A stretch of DNA of 64,000 nucleotides from CAHJWO01 sp964245885 (GCA_964245885.1 CAXTOX010000001.1:50985-114984), one strand, 5' to 3'. Shown: positions 25,698 through 35,049, counted from the first letter of the stretch. Notes: a model not told the origin generated them from the sequence alone. Numbers and translations: made by a program.

Positions 25698-27365
25698 ATG
25701 GATGACCGAGTTTCTCTTCCGCCGCGGACCTCGCTTTTAAAGAAGCTCGTCTGCGGGGCTGCGGCCGGGTTGCTGGGAGGGCTGGTCATGCTGGCGTTCA
25801 TGGCGTTTCTGCGGTTGTTCTTCCACGTCGCCACGCCCACCGAAATGATCTTCGACCGGGTGTTCCCGTTCGTGACGGTCAAGTTTTTCATCGACGCCCT
25901 CGTGCGTGCCGGCGGCTATTCCCAACTCAAGATCCAGGGGGTCATGGGCGCACTGATCGGCCAGCTCGCGGCGGCGGTCGCGGGCGGGATCGTCTACGCC
26001 CTGTTCATCGGGTGGCGATCCCGGTCGGACGACCGGAACGCGCGCCGCCCGCTGGTCGATCCGCGCGGCTGGTGGCTCATCGCGCCAGGCGTGCTCGGCG
26101 TCTGGGCGCTGTTTGTCGGCCTGCTCTGGCCGCAGTTGCTGACCAACTACCACGGCCGGCCGCCCGCCGTGGCGGCGGTCCTCAGCGCCCTCGGCATGCT
26201 CGCGTCCTTCGGCGTGTGCGGGGCGGCCATCCTGTTCTTCCATGGTCTGCTGACGGTCCCGCCGTCCACCCCGCGCGCCGCCGAGCCGTCCACGGCGGGT
26301 CTGACCCGGCGGCGCTTCCTGGCCGGCGGCCTGGGCGCGCTGACGGCCGCCGCGTTGGCCGCGATGCTGCGACGGTTCTACCAGGTCGGCACCTTCCACT
26401 ACGACGGCACGCAGTACGGCGGGCCGCAGGTGCAGAAGATCACGCCGACCGACAAGTTCTACCAGGTCACCAAGAACCTCGTGGACCCCGACGTGGCGCG
26501 CGACCTCTGGCGCTTCGACATCGTCGGCAACGTCGAGTCGCCCAGGATCTGGACCTTCCATGAACTGACCGCCCTCCCCGCCGTGGAGCAGGAAACGACG
26601 ATGCAATGCATCTCCTACGGCGTCGGCAGCGGGTTGATCTCCAACGCGGTTTGGAAGGGCGTGCCGCTGCCCGACCTGCTGGCGGCCGTCCAACCCAGGG
26701 CGGACAGCGCGGCCGTCCTGTTCCACGCGGCGGACGGCTTCTTCGAGACCTTCCCGCTTTCCAAGGCCAACGAGAGGACAACGCTCGTGGCTTGGGAAAT
26801 GAACGGCGAGCCGCTGCCCCCGCGCCACGGGTTCCCGGTGCGCATGATCGTGCCGGGCATCTACGGGGAACGCAACCCGAAGTGGGTCACGCGGCTGGAG
26901 TTCCTGGCCAAGGACGACCCGCGCCTGAAGATCAACCGGCACGGGATCGAGGGGGTGGGGTTTTACACCGAGCAGGGTTGGGGGCCAAACATCTTCGTGC
27001 CGACGACCAGCCGCGTCGACGCGCCGGCCGTTGGGGGCGGCGGGTTCGTCGAGCCGTTCAAGGTGGGGCGAACCGTGGAATTTCGCGGCATGGCCTACGG
27101 GGGCGACAAGGGCATCAGCCGGGTGGAGGTGAGCACCGACGGCGGGCAAACCTACGCGCCCGCCGAAATTCACCAGCCGGGCACGAAAATCAGTTGGAGC
27201 CTGTGGCGCTACGAGTGGACGCCCACTGCGGCGTCCGACGACGTGCGCGTGTCCGTGCGCGCGGTGAACGGCGAGGGGGAACAGCAGGTCGAGGAGTTCC
27301 GCGACCAGGTGCCGCACGGCGCGCTGGGACTGCACCGGGTGCGCGGCCGGGTCGAGAACGCCTAG
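25698..27365 (+). CDS. Molybdopterin-dependent oxidoreductase with an N-terminal membrane domain
   Basis: A 555-residue protein. Residues 15-190 hold about four hydrophobic helices (LVCGAAAGLLGGLVML, QLAAAVAGGIVYALFIG, WWLIAPGVLGVWALFVG, VLSALGMLASFGVCGAAILF). At about 205 comes a Tat-like RRRFLAGGLGALTAAALAAML. The rest is a sulfite-oxidase-type Mo domain with the Mo-binding Cys304 in MQCISYG, followed by a C-terminal immunoglobulin-like dimer domain (VGRTVEFRGMAYGGDKGISRVEVSTDGG). No heme-binding site is seen. Likely an anchored, outward-facing Mo enzyme acting on sulfite, methionine sulfoxide or another small oxyanion. Internal twin arginine after membrane helices is unusual. ATG 25698 is chosen as the first Met before the first helix. 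Confidence 0.78.
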   Translation: MDDRVSLPPRTSLLKKLVCGAAAGLLGGLVMLAFMAFLRLFFHVATPTEMIFDRVFPFVTVKFFIDALVRAGGYSQLKIQGVMGALIGQLAAAVAGGIVYALFIGWRSRSDDRNARRPLVDPRGWWLIAPGVLGVWALFVGLLWPQLLTNYHGRPPAVAAVLSALGMLASFGVCGAAILFFHGLLTVPPSTPRAAEPSTAGLTRRRFLAGGLGALTAAALAAMLRRFYQVGTFHYDGTQYGGPQVQKITPTDKFYQVTKNLVDPDVARDLWRFDIVGNVESPRIWTFHELTALPAVEQETTMQCISYGVGSGLISNAVWKGVPLPDLLAAVQPRADSAAVLFHAADGFFETFPLSKANERTTLVAWEMNGEPLPPRHGFPVRMIVPGIYGERNPKWVTRLEFLAKDDPRLKINRHGIEGVGFYTEQGWGPNIFVPTTSRVDAPAVGGGGFVEPFKVGRTVEFRGMAYGGDKGISRVEVSTDGGQTYAPAEIHQPGTKISWSLWRYEWTPTAASDDVRVSVRAVNGEGEQQVEEFRDQVPHGALGLHRVRGRVENA

Positions 27366-27383
27366 GACGGTCCTTGAAAGGAG

Positions 27384-27454
27384 CTGCCCCGCATGGATTC
27401 GAACCATGAAAAGAGGATCCAAAGACCTCTGTGATACCATTTCACCACAGGGCA
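27384..27454 (-). tRNA. tRNA-Gln (anticodon TTG)
   Basis: A 71-nt cloverleaf on the minus strand. Acceptor TGCCCTG pairs with CGGGGCA (one G-T pair), discriminator G. The D arm is GTGA/TCAC, the anticodon loop CTTTGGA reads TTG, and the T arm is CATGG-TTCGAAT-CCATG. The anticodon stem has one T-T mismatch at its loop end. CCA is not encoded. No partner tRNA nearby. Confidence 0.95.
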
Positions 27455-27508
27455 AAAGCAGAGCGACTATCTAGTACAACCCTTCGCCAACCGCAAGTCC
27501 CGAACTTT

Positions 27509-28741
27509 TTACTTCACGATGGTCTTGCCGGTGTCGAAGCGGTAGAAGTAGCGCGTCCCGTCCGTGTTGTAGTGCCCGGCGTTGTCCAGGTCGGGATAGT
27601 AATACAAAATGGTGTTCATACTGAAGTCGTACAGGTACGGGAACGGGAACGTCGGACTGCTGTAGAAGAACGTCTGGCTGGCAAAGTCGTACAAGTATAC
27701 GCCTGCATTGCCGTCTGCCGCGTCGAACACGTATTCATAGCCGAGGTCGAAGTGGTACACGTAGCGCGGATCGTCGAGGTAACTGTAGTAGCCGAAATAG
27801 TGGCTCGTGGAAAAGTCGAGGTAGTACACGCCGTCTGAAAGAGCCGTTTCCCCGCTGAAAAAAGCCGGGTGATCGACGACGACGAAGTCTACCTTGACGT
27901 TGTCGTAGGCACCGCCGGCGGACATGTTCGCCGCGTTGATCGAGGGCGTGAACGTCGCGGCAAACGTTCTGGTGGTGCCGTCCGTCAGGGTGAAGGTCAC
28001 CGTGGTTTGCGGGGCGGCGGCGTTCGCCGGGAGTAGATCCATCGGCAGCGCGTACCCGCCGCTCGCGCTGGTCACCGCGTAGGAACTGCTGCCGGGCGAG
28101 GCGACCTTGATCCCGCCGACGCCTTCCCCTGGCGTGTAGAACCCGTTGCCGTCGCTGTCCTGGTAAGCCACCCCACACAGCAAGGTCACGCCGGCCCGGT
28201 AGCCGAAATCCTGGGTCGTGTCCCCGCCGTTGACGGAAGCGATGCCGATCTCACGGAAGAAATTGCCGGTGCGGTCGAACTCCAGGAAATTGCGGCGGTG
28301 CCCGAGGTCGGCGATGCCGTGGTCGATCATCAGGGCGTCGAACGTCGCTTCCGCCGTGGGGAAGCCGTCGGCGATGTTTTCCCCGTAGGAGGGCGCAACG
28401 TACCCTGCTGCCTGGATGCGGTCGCCCGGCGTGCTGCCGTCGCTGCCGGTGTGGCTGAAATAATCATGGGCCGCCATGTCGTCGTTGTGCGCGCGGGCGG
28501 AGACATTCAGATCGGCGTTGAAAGCGACCGGCGGCCGCAGGGCGTAGCCGCCAAAACCGGTCTGTCCCAGACGAGTGCCCTCCGCGGGGGGATTTGCCCG
28601 GGCACGGTTGAGGAGTTCGAGCATGAACTGTTCGTCTGCGCTGGGATTCCCGTGGCTGTAGAGCGTTTGCGCGCCGGCGACGCCCGGCAGCACGAGCAGG
28701 GCGGCCAAAACGCGGAGGATCGTCGTTCGGGTGGCACTCAT
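27509..28741 (-). CDS. Secreted CAP (SCP/PR1-like) domain protein with Tyr-rich C-terminal repeats
   Basis: A 410-residue exported protein. A signal peptide (ILRVLAALLVLPGVAGA) is followed by a bacterial CAP domain (about 35-175). CAP features are the helix EQFMLELLNRARANPP, the His in YFSHTGSDGSTPGDRI, GYVAPSYGENIADG, and DHGIADLGHRRNFLE. A linker domain (GYALPMDLLP region, carboxypeptidase-regulatory-like) leads to about 110 residues of Tyr/Phe-rich repeats (YYLDFSTSHYFGYYSY, VYLYDFASQTFFY, YLYDFSMNTILYYYPD, RYFYRFDTGKTIVK). These repeats occur at the ends of other verrucomicrobial secreted proteins. Role unknown. The ATG at 28741 is chosen because it begins the signal peptide; the open frame continues far upstream without coding character. 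Confidence 0.82.
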   Translation of the reverse strand: MSATRTTILRVLAALLVLPGVAGAQTLYSHGNPSADEQFMLELLNRARANPPAEGTRLGQTGFGGYALRPPVAFNADLNVSARAHNDDMAAHDYFSHTGSDGSTPGDRIQAAGYVAPSYGENIADGFPTAEATFDALMIDHGIADLGHRRNFLEFDRTGNFFREIGIASVNGGDTTQDFGYRAGVTLLCGVAYQDSDGNGFYTPGEGVGGIKVASPGSSSYAVTSASGGYALPMDLLPANAAAPQTTVTFTLTDGTTRTFAATFTPSINAANMSAGGAYDNVKVDFVVVDHPAFFSGETALSDGVYYLDFSTSHYFGYYSYLDDPRYVYHFDLGYEYVFDAADGNAGVYLYDFASQTFFYSSPTFPFPYLYDFSMNTILYYYPDLDNAGHYNTDGTRYFYRFDTGKTIVK

Positions 28742-28924
28742 GGATGACGGAGAGGTTACGTAGCTACGAATCGGGAGTTTACCGAAGCACAACGTGCCCG
28801 CCAAGCGTAATGGTGTCCCGCCCGGCCTGGATGGGCCGCGCCGGGGCCGCGTGGCCGGTACGGGAGGCAAGCCGGCCGCAAAGATTTGTTTTCCTCGTGC
28901 GGATTTGGTGGCTTGCTGGGGCGC

Positions 28925-30559
28925 ATGGAGCCGTCCCGTTTCTCGCCAGGCCGTTTTCAGGCGTTTGCTTGTGTGGTGCTGATCTGGGCCGCGATCTACC
29001 TGCCCGGCCTCGGTTCGCTCGAAATCAAGGGCGAGGAGGGCCGCCGCCTCCTGCCGGCCGTGTCCATGCTGGAGACCGGGCGCTGGATCGTGCCGGCCAT
29101 CGGCGGGGTGGACTACCTGGCCAAGCCGCCGCTCATCAACTGGCTGGCGGCCGGGGCGTTCGCCGTGGCGGGGGACACGCACAACGAATGGGCCGCGCGC
29201 GCCCCGAGCGTGCTCGCCGTGCTCGCGCTGGGGCTTTGCACCGTCGGCGCATTGGGCGGCTGGCTCGGGGAGGGCGGCGCGCTGCTGGCGACGACCTTTT
29301 TGCTCACGAACATCGGCCTCATGGAGAAGGGGCGTCTGGCCGAGATCGAGGCGCTCTACCTGAGCCTCACCGGCATCGCCGTCGTCCTGTGGCTGGGCGC
29401 GTGGCGGCGGGACGTGGTCGAACGTGACGGCAAGCCTTCCTGGCGTGCATGGACGCTGCCGTGGGTGTTCCTCGGGCTGGGCCTGCTGACCAAGGGGCCG
29501 CTGCACCTCATTTTTTTCTACGTGGTGGTGGCGGCGGTGCTCGTTTGCGCCGGGCGGCGGCGTGACTGGCTGAACGTGCCGCACCTCGTCGGCGTCGTGC
29601 TGATGCTGGGAATCTTCATGGCGTGGGCCGTGCCGTACCTCCGGCAGACGGCCGCCGGGGACGTGGGCGGCGTGTGGCTGGCGCAGTTCCAGGGGCGGAT
29701 GGAGGTGAACGACAAGTTCCACCTCGCCACGTGGCTGCTCAACCTCCCGCGCGGCCTGGCCAACTACCTGCCGTGGACCGTGCTGCTGCCGTTGGCGTGG
29801 CGGCGCATCCCCGAGCAAACGCTCGACGCCGCCCTCGCGCGCGGCCTGCGCTGGGCGGTGGCGGGGTGTTTCCTGGCGGTGAGCCTCGCGCCGGGGGGAC
29901 AGCCGCGCTACACGCTGCCGCTGCTGACGCCCGCCAGCGTGTTGCTCGCGCTGGTGCTCGTGCGTGGCTGGCGGGTACCCGTCTGGCTGCCGGTGGCCTG
30001 GGCGCGAACCGTCGCCGTTTGCCTGTGGGTGGTGATGCTCGCCGCACCCGTCGCCGTCGCGCTCGGCAGCCGGGAAGGGTGGCGTTGGACGGTCGGGCTG
30101 GCGGAGGTGGGCATCGCCGTGGTCCTGTGTCAGCGGATTCACCATTGGCGGGAGCCGGACGCGCTGGCCCTGGCGAGCGCGGCGGCGCTGGCGCTGATCA
30201 CCGCCGTTTACGCGGTCGGCGCGATCCCCATTGCACAAAGGACCGAGAGCGTGCGCCCCGCGGCGGCGAGGATCAACGAAGCTCTCGCCGGTGAACGCAC
30301 CGCGATGCTCCGGCCGGGGTTTGTGCCCTTCGTGTTCTACCTGCGCCAAGGTCCCGTCTACCTCCAACGGATTTCTGATCTGCCACCGTCCATCCGGTAT
30401 CTGCTTGTGCGAACGGAAGATGAAAGGGAAGCCACCGCCGCGCTTGGCCGCGGGAGCCTCCCGGCGGTCCAGTTTGTCCATGACAAACGGGTCCAACGCG
30501 GCGAATATTCGGGGTGGACTTTGCTGCGCTTGGACCCGCCTTCAGAAAGAGGCTTGTGA
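28925..30559 (+). CDS. ArnT/PMT-type membrane glycosyltransferase
   Basis: A 544-residue GT-C fold glycosyltransferase with about 12 membrane helices. The first periplasmic loop carries the acidic pair IKGEEGRRLLPAVSMLETGRWIVP, equivalent to the D-E-A-R-Y region of ArnT/dolichyl-phosphate-mannose transferases, and LAKPPLINWLAA is a family motif. LGLGLLTKGPLHLIFF marks the middle helices. It moves a sugar from a polyprenyl-phosphate carrier to lipid A or a protein; the acceptor is unknown. Start ATG 28925 is chosen over TTG 28886. Its TGA stop lies inside the CRP/FNR-like palindrome upstream of actA. Confidence 0.8.
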   Translation: MEPSRFSPGRFQAFACVVLIWAAIYLPGLGSLEIKGEEGRRLLPAVSMLETGRWIVPAIGGVDYLAKPPLINWLAAGAFAVAGDTHNEWAARAPSVLAVLALGLCTVGALGGWLGEGGALLATTFLLTNIGLMEKGRLAEIEALYLSLTGIAVVLWLGAWRRDVVERDGKPSWRAWTLPWVFLGLGLLTKGPLHLIFFYVVVAAVLVCAGRRRDWLNVPHLVGVVLMLGIFMAWAVPYLRQTAAGDVGGVWLAQFQGRMEVNDKFHLATWLLNLPRGLANYLPWTVLLPLAWRRIPEQTLDAALARGLRWAVAGCFLAVSLAPGGQPRYTLPLLTPASVLLALVLVRGWRVPVWLPVAWARTVAVCLWVVMLAAPVAVALGSREGWRWTVGLAEVGIAVVLCQRIHHWREPDALALASAAALALITAVYAVGAIPIAQRTESVRPAAARINEALAGERTAMLRPGFVPFVFYLRQGPVYLQRISDLPPSIRYLLVRTEDEREATAALGRGSLPAVQFVHDKRVQRGEYSGWTLLRLDPPSERGL

Positions 30560-30571
30560 AATTTTTCACAA
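30554..30571 (+). promoter_or_regulatory. CRP/FNR-type operator
   Basis: TTGTGAAA-TT-TTTCACAA is a perfect 18-bp palindrome and contains TGTGA-N6-TCACA, the exact E. coli CRP consensus. It is centred at 30562.5, about 61 bases before the predicted start of transcription of the act operon, the classic class I activator position. Confidence 0.55.
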
Positions 30572-30587
30572 ATACCCGTTTCCGCCG

Positions 30588-30617
30588 TTGACGACCTTGC
30601 GCGGCCCGACCTACGAT
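30588..30617 (+). promoter_or_regulatory. Candidate promoter of the act-cco operon
   Basis: TTGACG (-35), 18 bases, then TACGAT (-10, four of six consensus bases). It lies 235 bases before actA, leaving a long leader of about 230 nt. No gene is visible between 30560 and 30852, so the region is regulatory. Other promoters nearer actA cannot be excluded. Confidence 0.4.
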
Positions 30618-30852
30618 AGCGTTCCGCCCATGGCTCGTCCTTGCCCATCCACACCCCTTTTCGTGTCTTGCCACCGCAAGCGCGCGTTAAATTTCTCGTT
30701 TGCAGCGCGTTTCATCACATCCTTGCCCGCCGAATCTTTCGTACCAAAATCTGTTGCAAACCCGACCCGTTTCCCTAGCGTGATTCCATCGTCGTCCGGT
30801 CACGCGGAAACGTCCGTCTGCTGTCACCGCTGACCCGTTCCCTGGACCACCC

Positions 30853-31533
30853 ATGGCCAACCTCTTCCCTCGCTGGTCGAATACCCTCGCGCCGAAAGCG
30901 ATTTTCTTCGGCGGCCTAGTTGGTACGGCCCTCACACTCGGCATCTGGTATTACTTCACGCCGAAGTATACGCGCGTCGGCTACATGCCCACGCAGCCCG
31001 TTCCCTTCCAGCACACCATCCACGTCCAGCAGCTCGGCATGGACTGCCGCTACTGCCACAGCTACGTGGAGGTCAGCGGGCACTCCAACGTGCCCAACAC
31101 GCAGACGTGCATGAACTGCCACGGCGCGATCCAGACCCAGAACCCCAAGCTCCAGCCCGTGCGCGACAGTTGGCAGACCGGCAAACCCATCGAGTGGGTG
31201 CGCATTCACCGGGTACCGGACTACGCGTACTACAACCACGCGGCGCACGTGAACCGCGGGATTTCCTGTGTGAGCTGCCACGGCAAGGTCAATGAGATGG
31301 AAGTCGTCTGGCAGGACCAGCCGCAGGGCATGGCGTGGTGCTTGAACTGCCACCGCAACCCCGAGCAGTTCCTCCGCCCGCTCTCCGAGATCACGCACCT
31401 CGACTGGAAGCCCTCGGACATGGGCACCAACCCCGACACCGGCAAGCCGTGGACCCAGTTGGAAATCGGCACCAAGCTCAAGCACGACTGGAACGTGCAG
31501 CCCAAGCAAACCTGCGCGACCTGCCACCGCTGA
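30853..31533 (+). CDS. actA: Alternative complex III subunit A, pentaheme cytochrome c
   Basis: A 226-residue membrane-anchored cytochrome. One N-terminal helix (FFGGLVGTALTLGIWYYF, about 18-36) is followed by five CxxCH heme sites, starting at Cys65, Cys86, Cys139, Cys163 and about Cys221. This is the number known for ActA of alternative complex III, which passes electrons from the Fe-S clusters of ActB to a cytochrome c or directly to an oxidase. First gene of a tight plus-strand operon (22 bases to actB). Its length and heme order are normal. Confidence 0.95.
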   Translation: MANLFPRWSNTLAPKAIFFGGLVGTALTLGIWYYFTPKYTRVGYMPTQPVPFQHTIHVQQLGMDCRYCHSYVEVSGHSNVPNTQTCMNCHGAIQTQNPKLQPVRDSWQTGKPIEWVRIHRVPDYAYYNHAAHVNRGISCVSCHGKVNEMEVVWQDQPQGMAWCLNCHRNPEQFLRPLSEITHLDWKPSDMGTNPDTGKPWTQLEIGTKLKHDWNVQPKQTCATCHR

Positions 31534-31555
31534 TTTTTGCCCTTTTGCGTCCGCG

Positions 31556-34500
31556 ATGAAACGAGTTTTTCAACATCCGCCCGAGCAGCCCAACCCGACG
31601 GGCCGCAAATACTGGCGCAGTCTCGGGGAACTGAAGGACACGCCGGAGTTCCGCGACTACCTGGAGCGCGAGTTCCCGGCCGGCGCGGCTGAGATGGAAG
31701 GCGACGACGTGTCGCGCCGCTCGTTCCTCCGGCTCATGGGCGGTTCGCTGGCGCTGGCGGGCTTCGGCCTGGGCGGCTGCCGCCGGCCCGAGACGTACCT
31801 CATTCCCTACTCCAAGGCGGTCGAGTGGTTGGTTCCTGGCAAGACCGTGCTCTACGCCACGTCCATGCCCCGCCGCCGGGGCGGGATGCCGCTGGTCGCC
31901 TCGACCACGGACGGTCGCCCGATCAAGCTGGAGGGCAACAGCCTTCATCCGCTCAGCAACGGCTCGACCGACCCCTTCGCACAGTGCGCGCTGCTCGACC
32001 TGTACGACCCGGACCGCTCCAGGAGCTACGTGCACGGCGGACAGGCCAGCGACGCGCGCAAGTTCGCCGATTTCGTCAAGGATCTGCGCGGGACCATGGC
32101 TACCAACGGCGGTGCGGACACGGCGATCTTGGTGGAGGAAACTTTTTCGCCCACACGCGACCGGCTGTTGGGTGAACTCAAGAAGCAGTTCCCGGCGCTC
32201 GGCTGGTATTTGTACGATCCGTTGCGGCACTTCAACGAGGTGGAAGCCACCCGCGCGGCCTTCGGCGACGGCCTGCGGCTGACCCCGCGCTTCGACCGCG
32301 CCGACGTGGTGTTCTCGCTCGACGGCGACTTCCTGAACCTGGACGAGGGCGGCATCGAGGCCACCCGTGACTACACGAACCGCCGCCGTGTCGCCAAGGC
32401 CACGGATTCGATGAACCGGCTCTACGTCGTCGAGAACCGCTACACGATCACCGGCGGCGTGGCCGACCATCGCCTGCGCTGCCAGGCCAGCCGCATCGGC
32501 GCGCTCGCCGTGGCATTGGCTAAGAAGATCGGCGGACCCGCGCTCGGCGCGCTCATCGACGCCTACAACGGCGTGGGCACCTTCCAGGGTTCCGACGAAT
32601 GGATCACCAAGGCGGCCGCTGACCTCGTCGCCAACAAGGGCAAATGCCTCGTCGTGACCGGCCCGCGCCAGCCGGCGGCGGTCCACGCGCTGGTCTACGC
32701 CATCAACGGTGCGCTCGACAACATCGGCCACACGCTGGTTCCCGTGGCTGCCCCCGAACGCGGCGGCGCGGAGCCGTTGTCTATCTCGCAGCTCACCGAG
32801 GACATCAACGGCGGGAAGATCAAGAACCTGTTCGTCTTCGGCGGCAACCCGGCGTACAACGCGCTGGCCAACCTGGACTGGATCAACACCCAGAAGAAGG
32901 TGCCCAATGTCGTCCGCCTGGGCTACTACGAGGACGAGACCAGCCAGATCGCCCAGTGGCACGTTCCGCAGGCGCACTTCCTCGAACAATGGGGCGACGT
33001 GCGTTCGGCCGACGGCACGTACAACATCATCCAGCCGATGATCCTGCCACTCTTCGGCGGGTTGAGCGACCTGGACCTGATGGTCATGCTCTTGGGCCAG
33101 GAACCCAACGACAAACCCACTCTCGTGCGGGAGACCTGGAAAGGTTTCAATACGACGACTGGTGTCAGCGAGGATCTCGCCTGGAACGCCTTCCTGCGTG
33201 ACGGCTTCGTGCCCGGCTCCGCTTTCGCCGAACACACCGGCGAGGCGAGCTTTAATATCGGCGTGGTGCGCGACTACGTCGGCAAAAACCTCAAGGACCA
33301 GCTTCCGCCCGCCGCCACGAGCGCGGAAGACATGGAGGTCGTCCTCGTCCAGGACTACAAGCTGGACGACGGCCGTTATTCCAACAACGGCTGGCTCCAG
33401 GAGATGCCGCATCCCATCTCCAAGATTTGCTGGGACAACGCGGTGTTGATGAGCCCGCGCACCGCCAAGCGGCTGGGTGTCAACAAGCAGGCGTTCGACG
33501 TGTACGGCAACGGTGCGTTTGTCGGCGGTGATTTCACCCAGAGCGACGTGGTGGAGATCGAGATTCCCGGCGGCCGCAAGATCAAGGGGCCGGCGCTCGT
33601 CTCGCCCGGCCACGCGGACGATTCGTTCACGGTCGCGCTCGGCTACGGCCGCAAGGTCGTCGGCCGCGTCGGGATGGACACCGGCTTCGACGCCTACCCG
33701 TTGCGCACGGACAAGACGACGTACTTCGCCACCGGGGCCAAGATCAACAAGACGGCGGAAACGTACCAACTCGTCACCACCCAGCAGCATCAGGCGATGG
33801 AAGGGCGCAACCTCGTGCGCGAGCTGCCCATCGACGTGTACCGCCAGAACGCCGGGAACGACTTCAAGGAAGGCAAGAGCTTCGTGCAGTTGATGGGCAT
33901 GGACGCCCACATCCCGCCGAACGTCTCGCTGTACCGCAACCCCGCTTACGAGTCGCAGCACCAATGGGGCATGGCGATTGACCTGAACACCTGCACGGGT
34001 TGCAACGCCTGCGTCGTGGCCTGCCAGGCGGAAAACAACATTCCCGTCGTCGGCAAGGACCAGGTCAGCCGGGGGCGCGCGATGCACTGGATTCGCATCG
34101 ACCGTTATTATTCGACGGTGGAAGGCACTGCTTCGCCGGAGGAACCCGGCGTGGCGACCAAGGACAACGGCAAACAGGAGAACGATCCCAACGGTGGCCG
34201 GGATGAGACCGACCCGGCGTTCGACCCGACCCTGGCGGATGATCCGCAGATCCTGACGCAGCCGGTCACCTGCCATCATTGCGAGAACGCCCCGTGCGAG
34301 ACCGTCTGTCCGGTGAACGCGACGATCCACAGCGAGGAAGGCCTCAACGTGATGGCCTACAACCGCTGCATCGGCACGCGCTACTGCTCGAACAACTGCC
34401 CGTACAAGGTGCGCCGGTTCAATTTCTTCAACTACAACGAGCGCAGCATCGAGCCGATCAAGGAAGGCCCGTGGAAGGGCAAGTCGCAGGCGTACCTCGG

Positions 34501-35008
34501 GCCGTTCGGCACGAACGGGATGCCCGAGATCAAGAAGCTCTCCAAGAACCCGAACGTCACCGTGCGCATGCGCGGCGTCATGGAAAAATGCACGTTCTGT
34601 GTGCAGCGCATCGAGGAAGCTAAGATCAACCAACTCAGCGTGGCGCGCGATTCGGCCAAGACCCTGGTGCCGCGCGACTCGTTCACGACGGCGTGCGCGC
34701 AGGTCTGCCCGGCGGGAGCCATCGTCTTCGGCAACGTGCGGGACCCGGAGAGCAAGGTCTCCAAGGTCAAGGAGCAGGACCGCGACTACAAGATGCTCGA
34801 ATACCTCAACGTGCGCCCGCGTTTGAGTTACCAGGCGCGCCTGCGCAATCCGAACCCGGCGATGCCCGGCGCGAAGCTCGTGGGTGAGACCCTCCTGGGC
34901 AACCCCGCCAACGACCCGCTCAAGAGCATCCAGGAAGAGAAGATGCCGAACGAAAAGAACCACGGCGTCTCGCACGAAGCGCACGAAGGCGCGCATGACG
35001 AACGTTAA
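31556..35008 (+). CDS. actB: Alternative complex III subunit B, Mo-like plus Fe-S fusion
   Basis: A 1150-residue periplasmic subunit. About residue 53 has a Tat signal (SRRSFLRLMGGS) ending in LGGC, a possible lipid-anchor site. Residues 60-800 are a molybdopterin-oxidoreductase-like domain (ActB1 part) that lacks cofactor in known complexes. Residues 805-1070 are a ferredoxin-type domain (ActB2) with CTGCNACVVAC (about 812), CHHCENAPCETVCP (905), CIGTRYCSNNCP (938), CTFC (1012) and CAQVCPAG (1047), consistent with three [4Fe-4S] and one [3Fe-4S] cluster. It takes electrons from quinol oxidised at ActC and gives them to ActA. Length is normal for the fused form. Confidence 0.95.
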   Translation: MKRVFQHPPEQPNPTGRKYWRSLGELKDTPEFRDYLEREFPAGAAEMEGDDVSRRSFLRLMGGSLALAGFGLGGCRRPETYLIPYSKAVEWLVPGKTVLYATSMPRRRGGMPLVASTTDGRPIKLEGNSLHPLSNGSTDPFAQCALLDLYDPDRSRSYVHGGQASDARKFADFVKDLRGTMATNGGADTAILVEETFSPTRDRLLGELKKQFPALGWYLYDPLRHFNEVEATRAAFGDGLRLTPRFDRADVVFSLDGDFLNLDEGGIEATRDYTNRRRVAKATDSMNRLYVVENRYTITGGVADHRLRCQASRIGALAVALAKKIGGPALGALIDAYNGVGTFQGSDEWITKAAADLVANKGKCLVVTGPRQPAAVHALVYAINGALDNIGHTLVPVAAPERGGAEPLSISQLTEDINGGKIKNLFVFGGNPAYNALANLDWINTQKKVPNVVRLGYYEDETSQIAQWHVPQAHFLEQWGDVRSADGTYNIIQPMILPLFGGLSDLDLMVMLLGQEPNDKPTLVRETWKGFNTTTGVSEDLAWNAFLRDGFVPGSAFAEHTGEASFNIGVVRDYVGKNLKDQLPPAATSAEDMEVVLVQDYKLDDGRYSNNGWLQEMPHPISKICWDNAVLMSPRTAKRLGVNKQAFDVYGNGAFVGGDFTQSDVVEIEIPGGRKIKGPALVSPGHADDSFTVALGYGRKVVGRVGMDTGFDAYPLRTDKTTYFATGAKINKTAETYQLVTTQQHQAMEGRNLVRELPIDVYRQNAGNDFKEGKSFVQLMGMDAHIPPNVSLYRNPAYESQHQWGMAIDLNTCTGCNACVVACQAENNIPVVGKDQVSRGRAMHWIRIDRYYSTVEGTASPEEPGVATKDNGKQENDPNGGRDETDPAFDPTLADDPQILTQPVTCHHCENAPCETVCPVNATIHSEEGLNVMAYNRCIGTRYCSNNCPYKVRRFNFFNYNERSIEPIKEGPWKGKSQAYLGPFGTNGMPEIKKLSKNPNVTVRMRGVMEKCTFCVQRIEEAKINQLSVARDSAKTLVPRDSFTTACAQVCPAGAIVFGNVRDPESKVSKVKEQDRDYKMLEYLNVRPRLSYQARLRNPNPAMPGAKLVGETLLGNPANDPLKSIQEEKMPNEKNHGVSHEAHEGAHDER

Positions 35009-35049
35009 TTGCAAATCACCCGGTAGTACCCGCCGCTTAACCTAGAGCC

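Noticed and set aside
28742..30496. N-terminal extension of 585 codons in frame with the CAP protein
   Set aside because: It is antisense to the glycosyltransferase, rich in Arg/Gln/His, and the signal peptide begins only at 28741.
31478..35014. A 1178-codon open frame antisense to actB
   Set aside because: It is a product of high GC and strong codon bias on the plus strand. Its translation is Arg/Val/Asp/His-rich without any domain, while the plus strand encodes a clear ActB.
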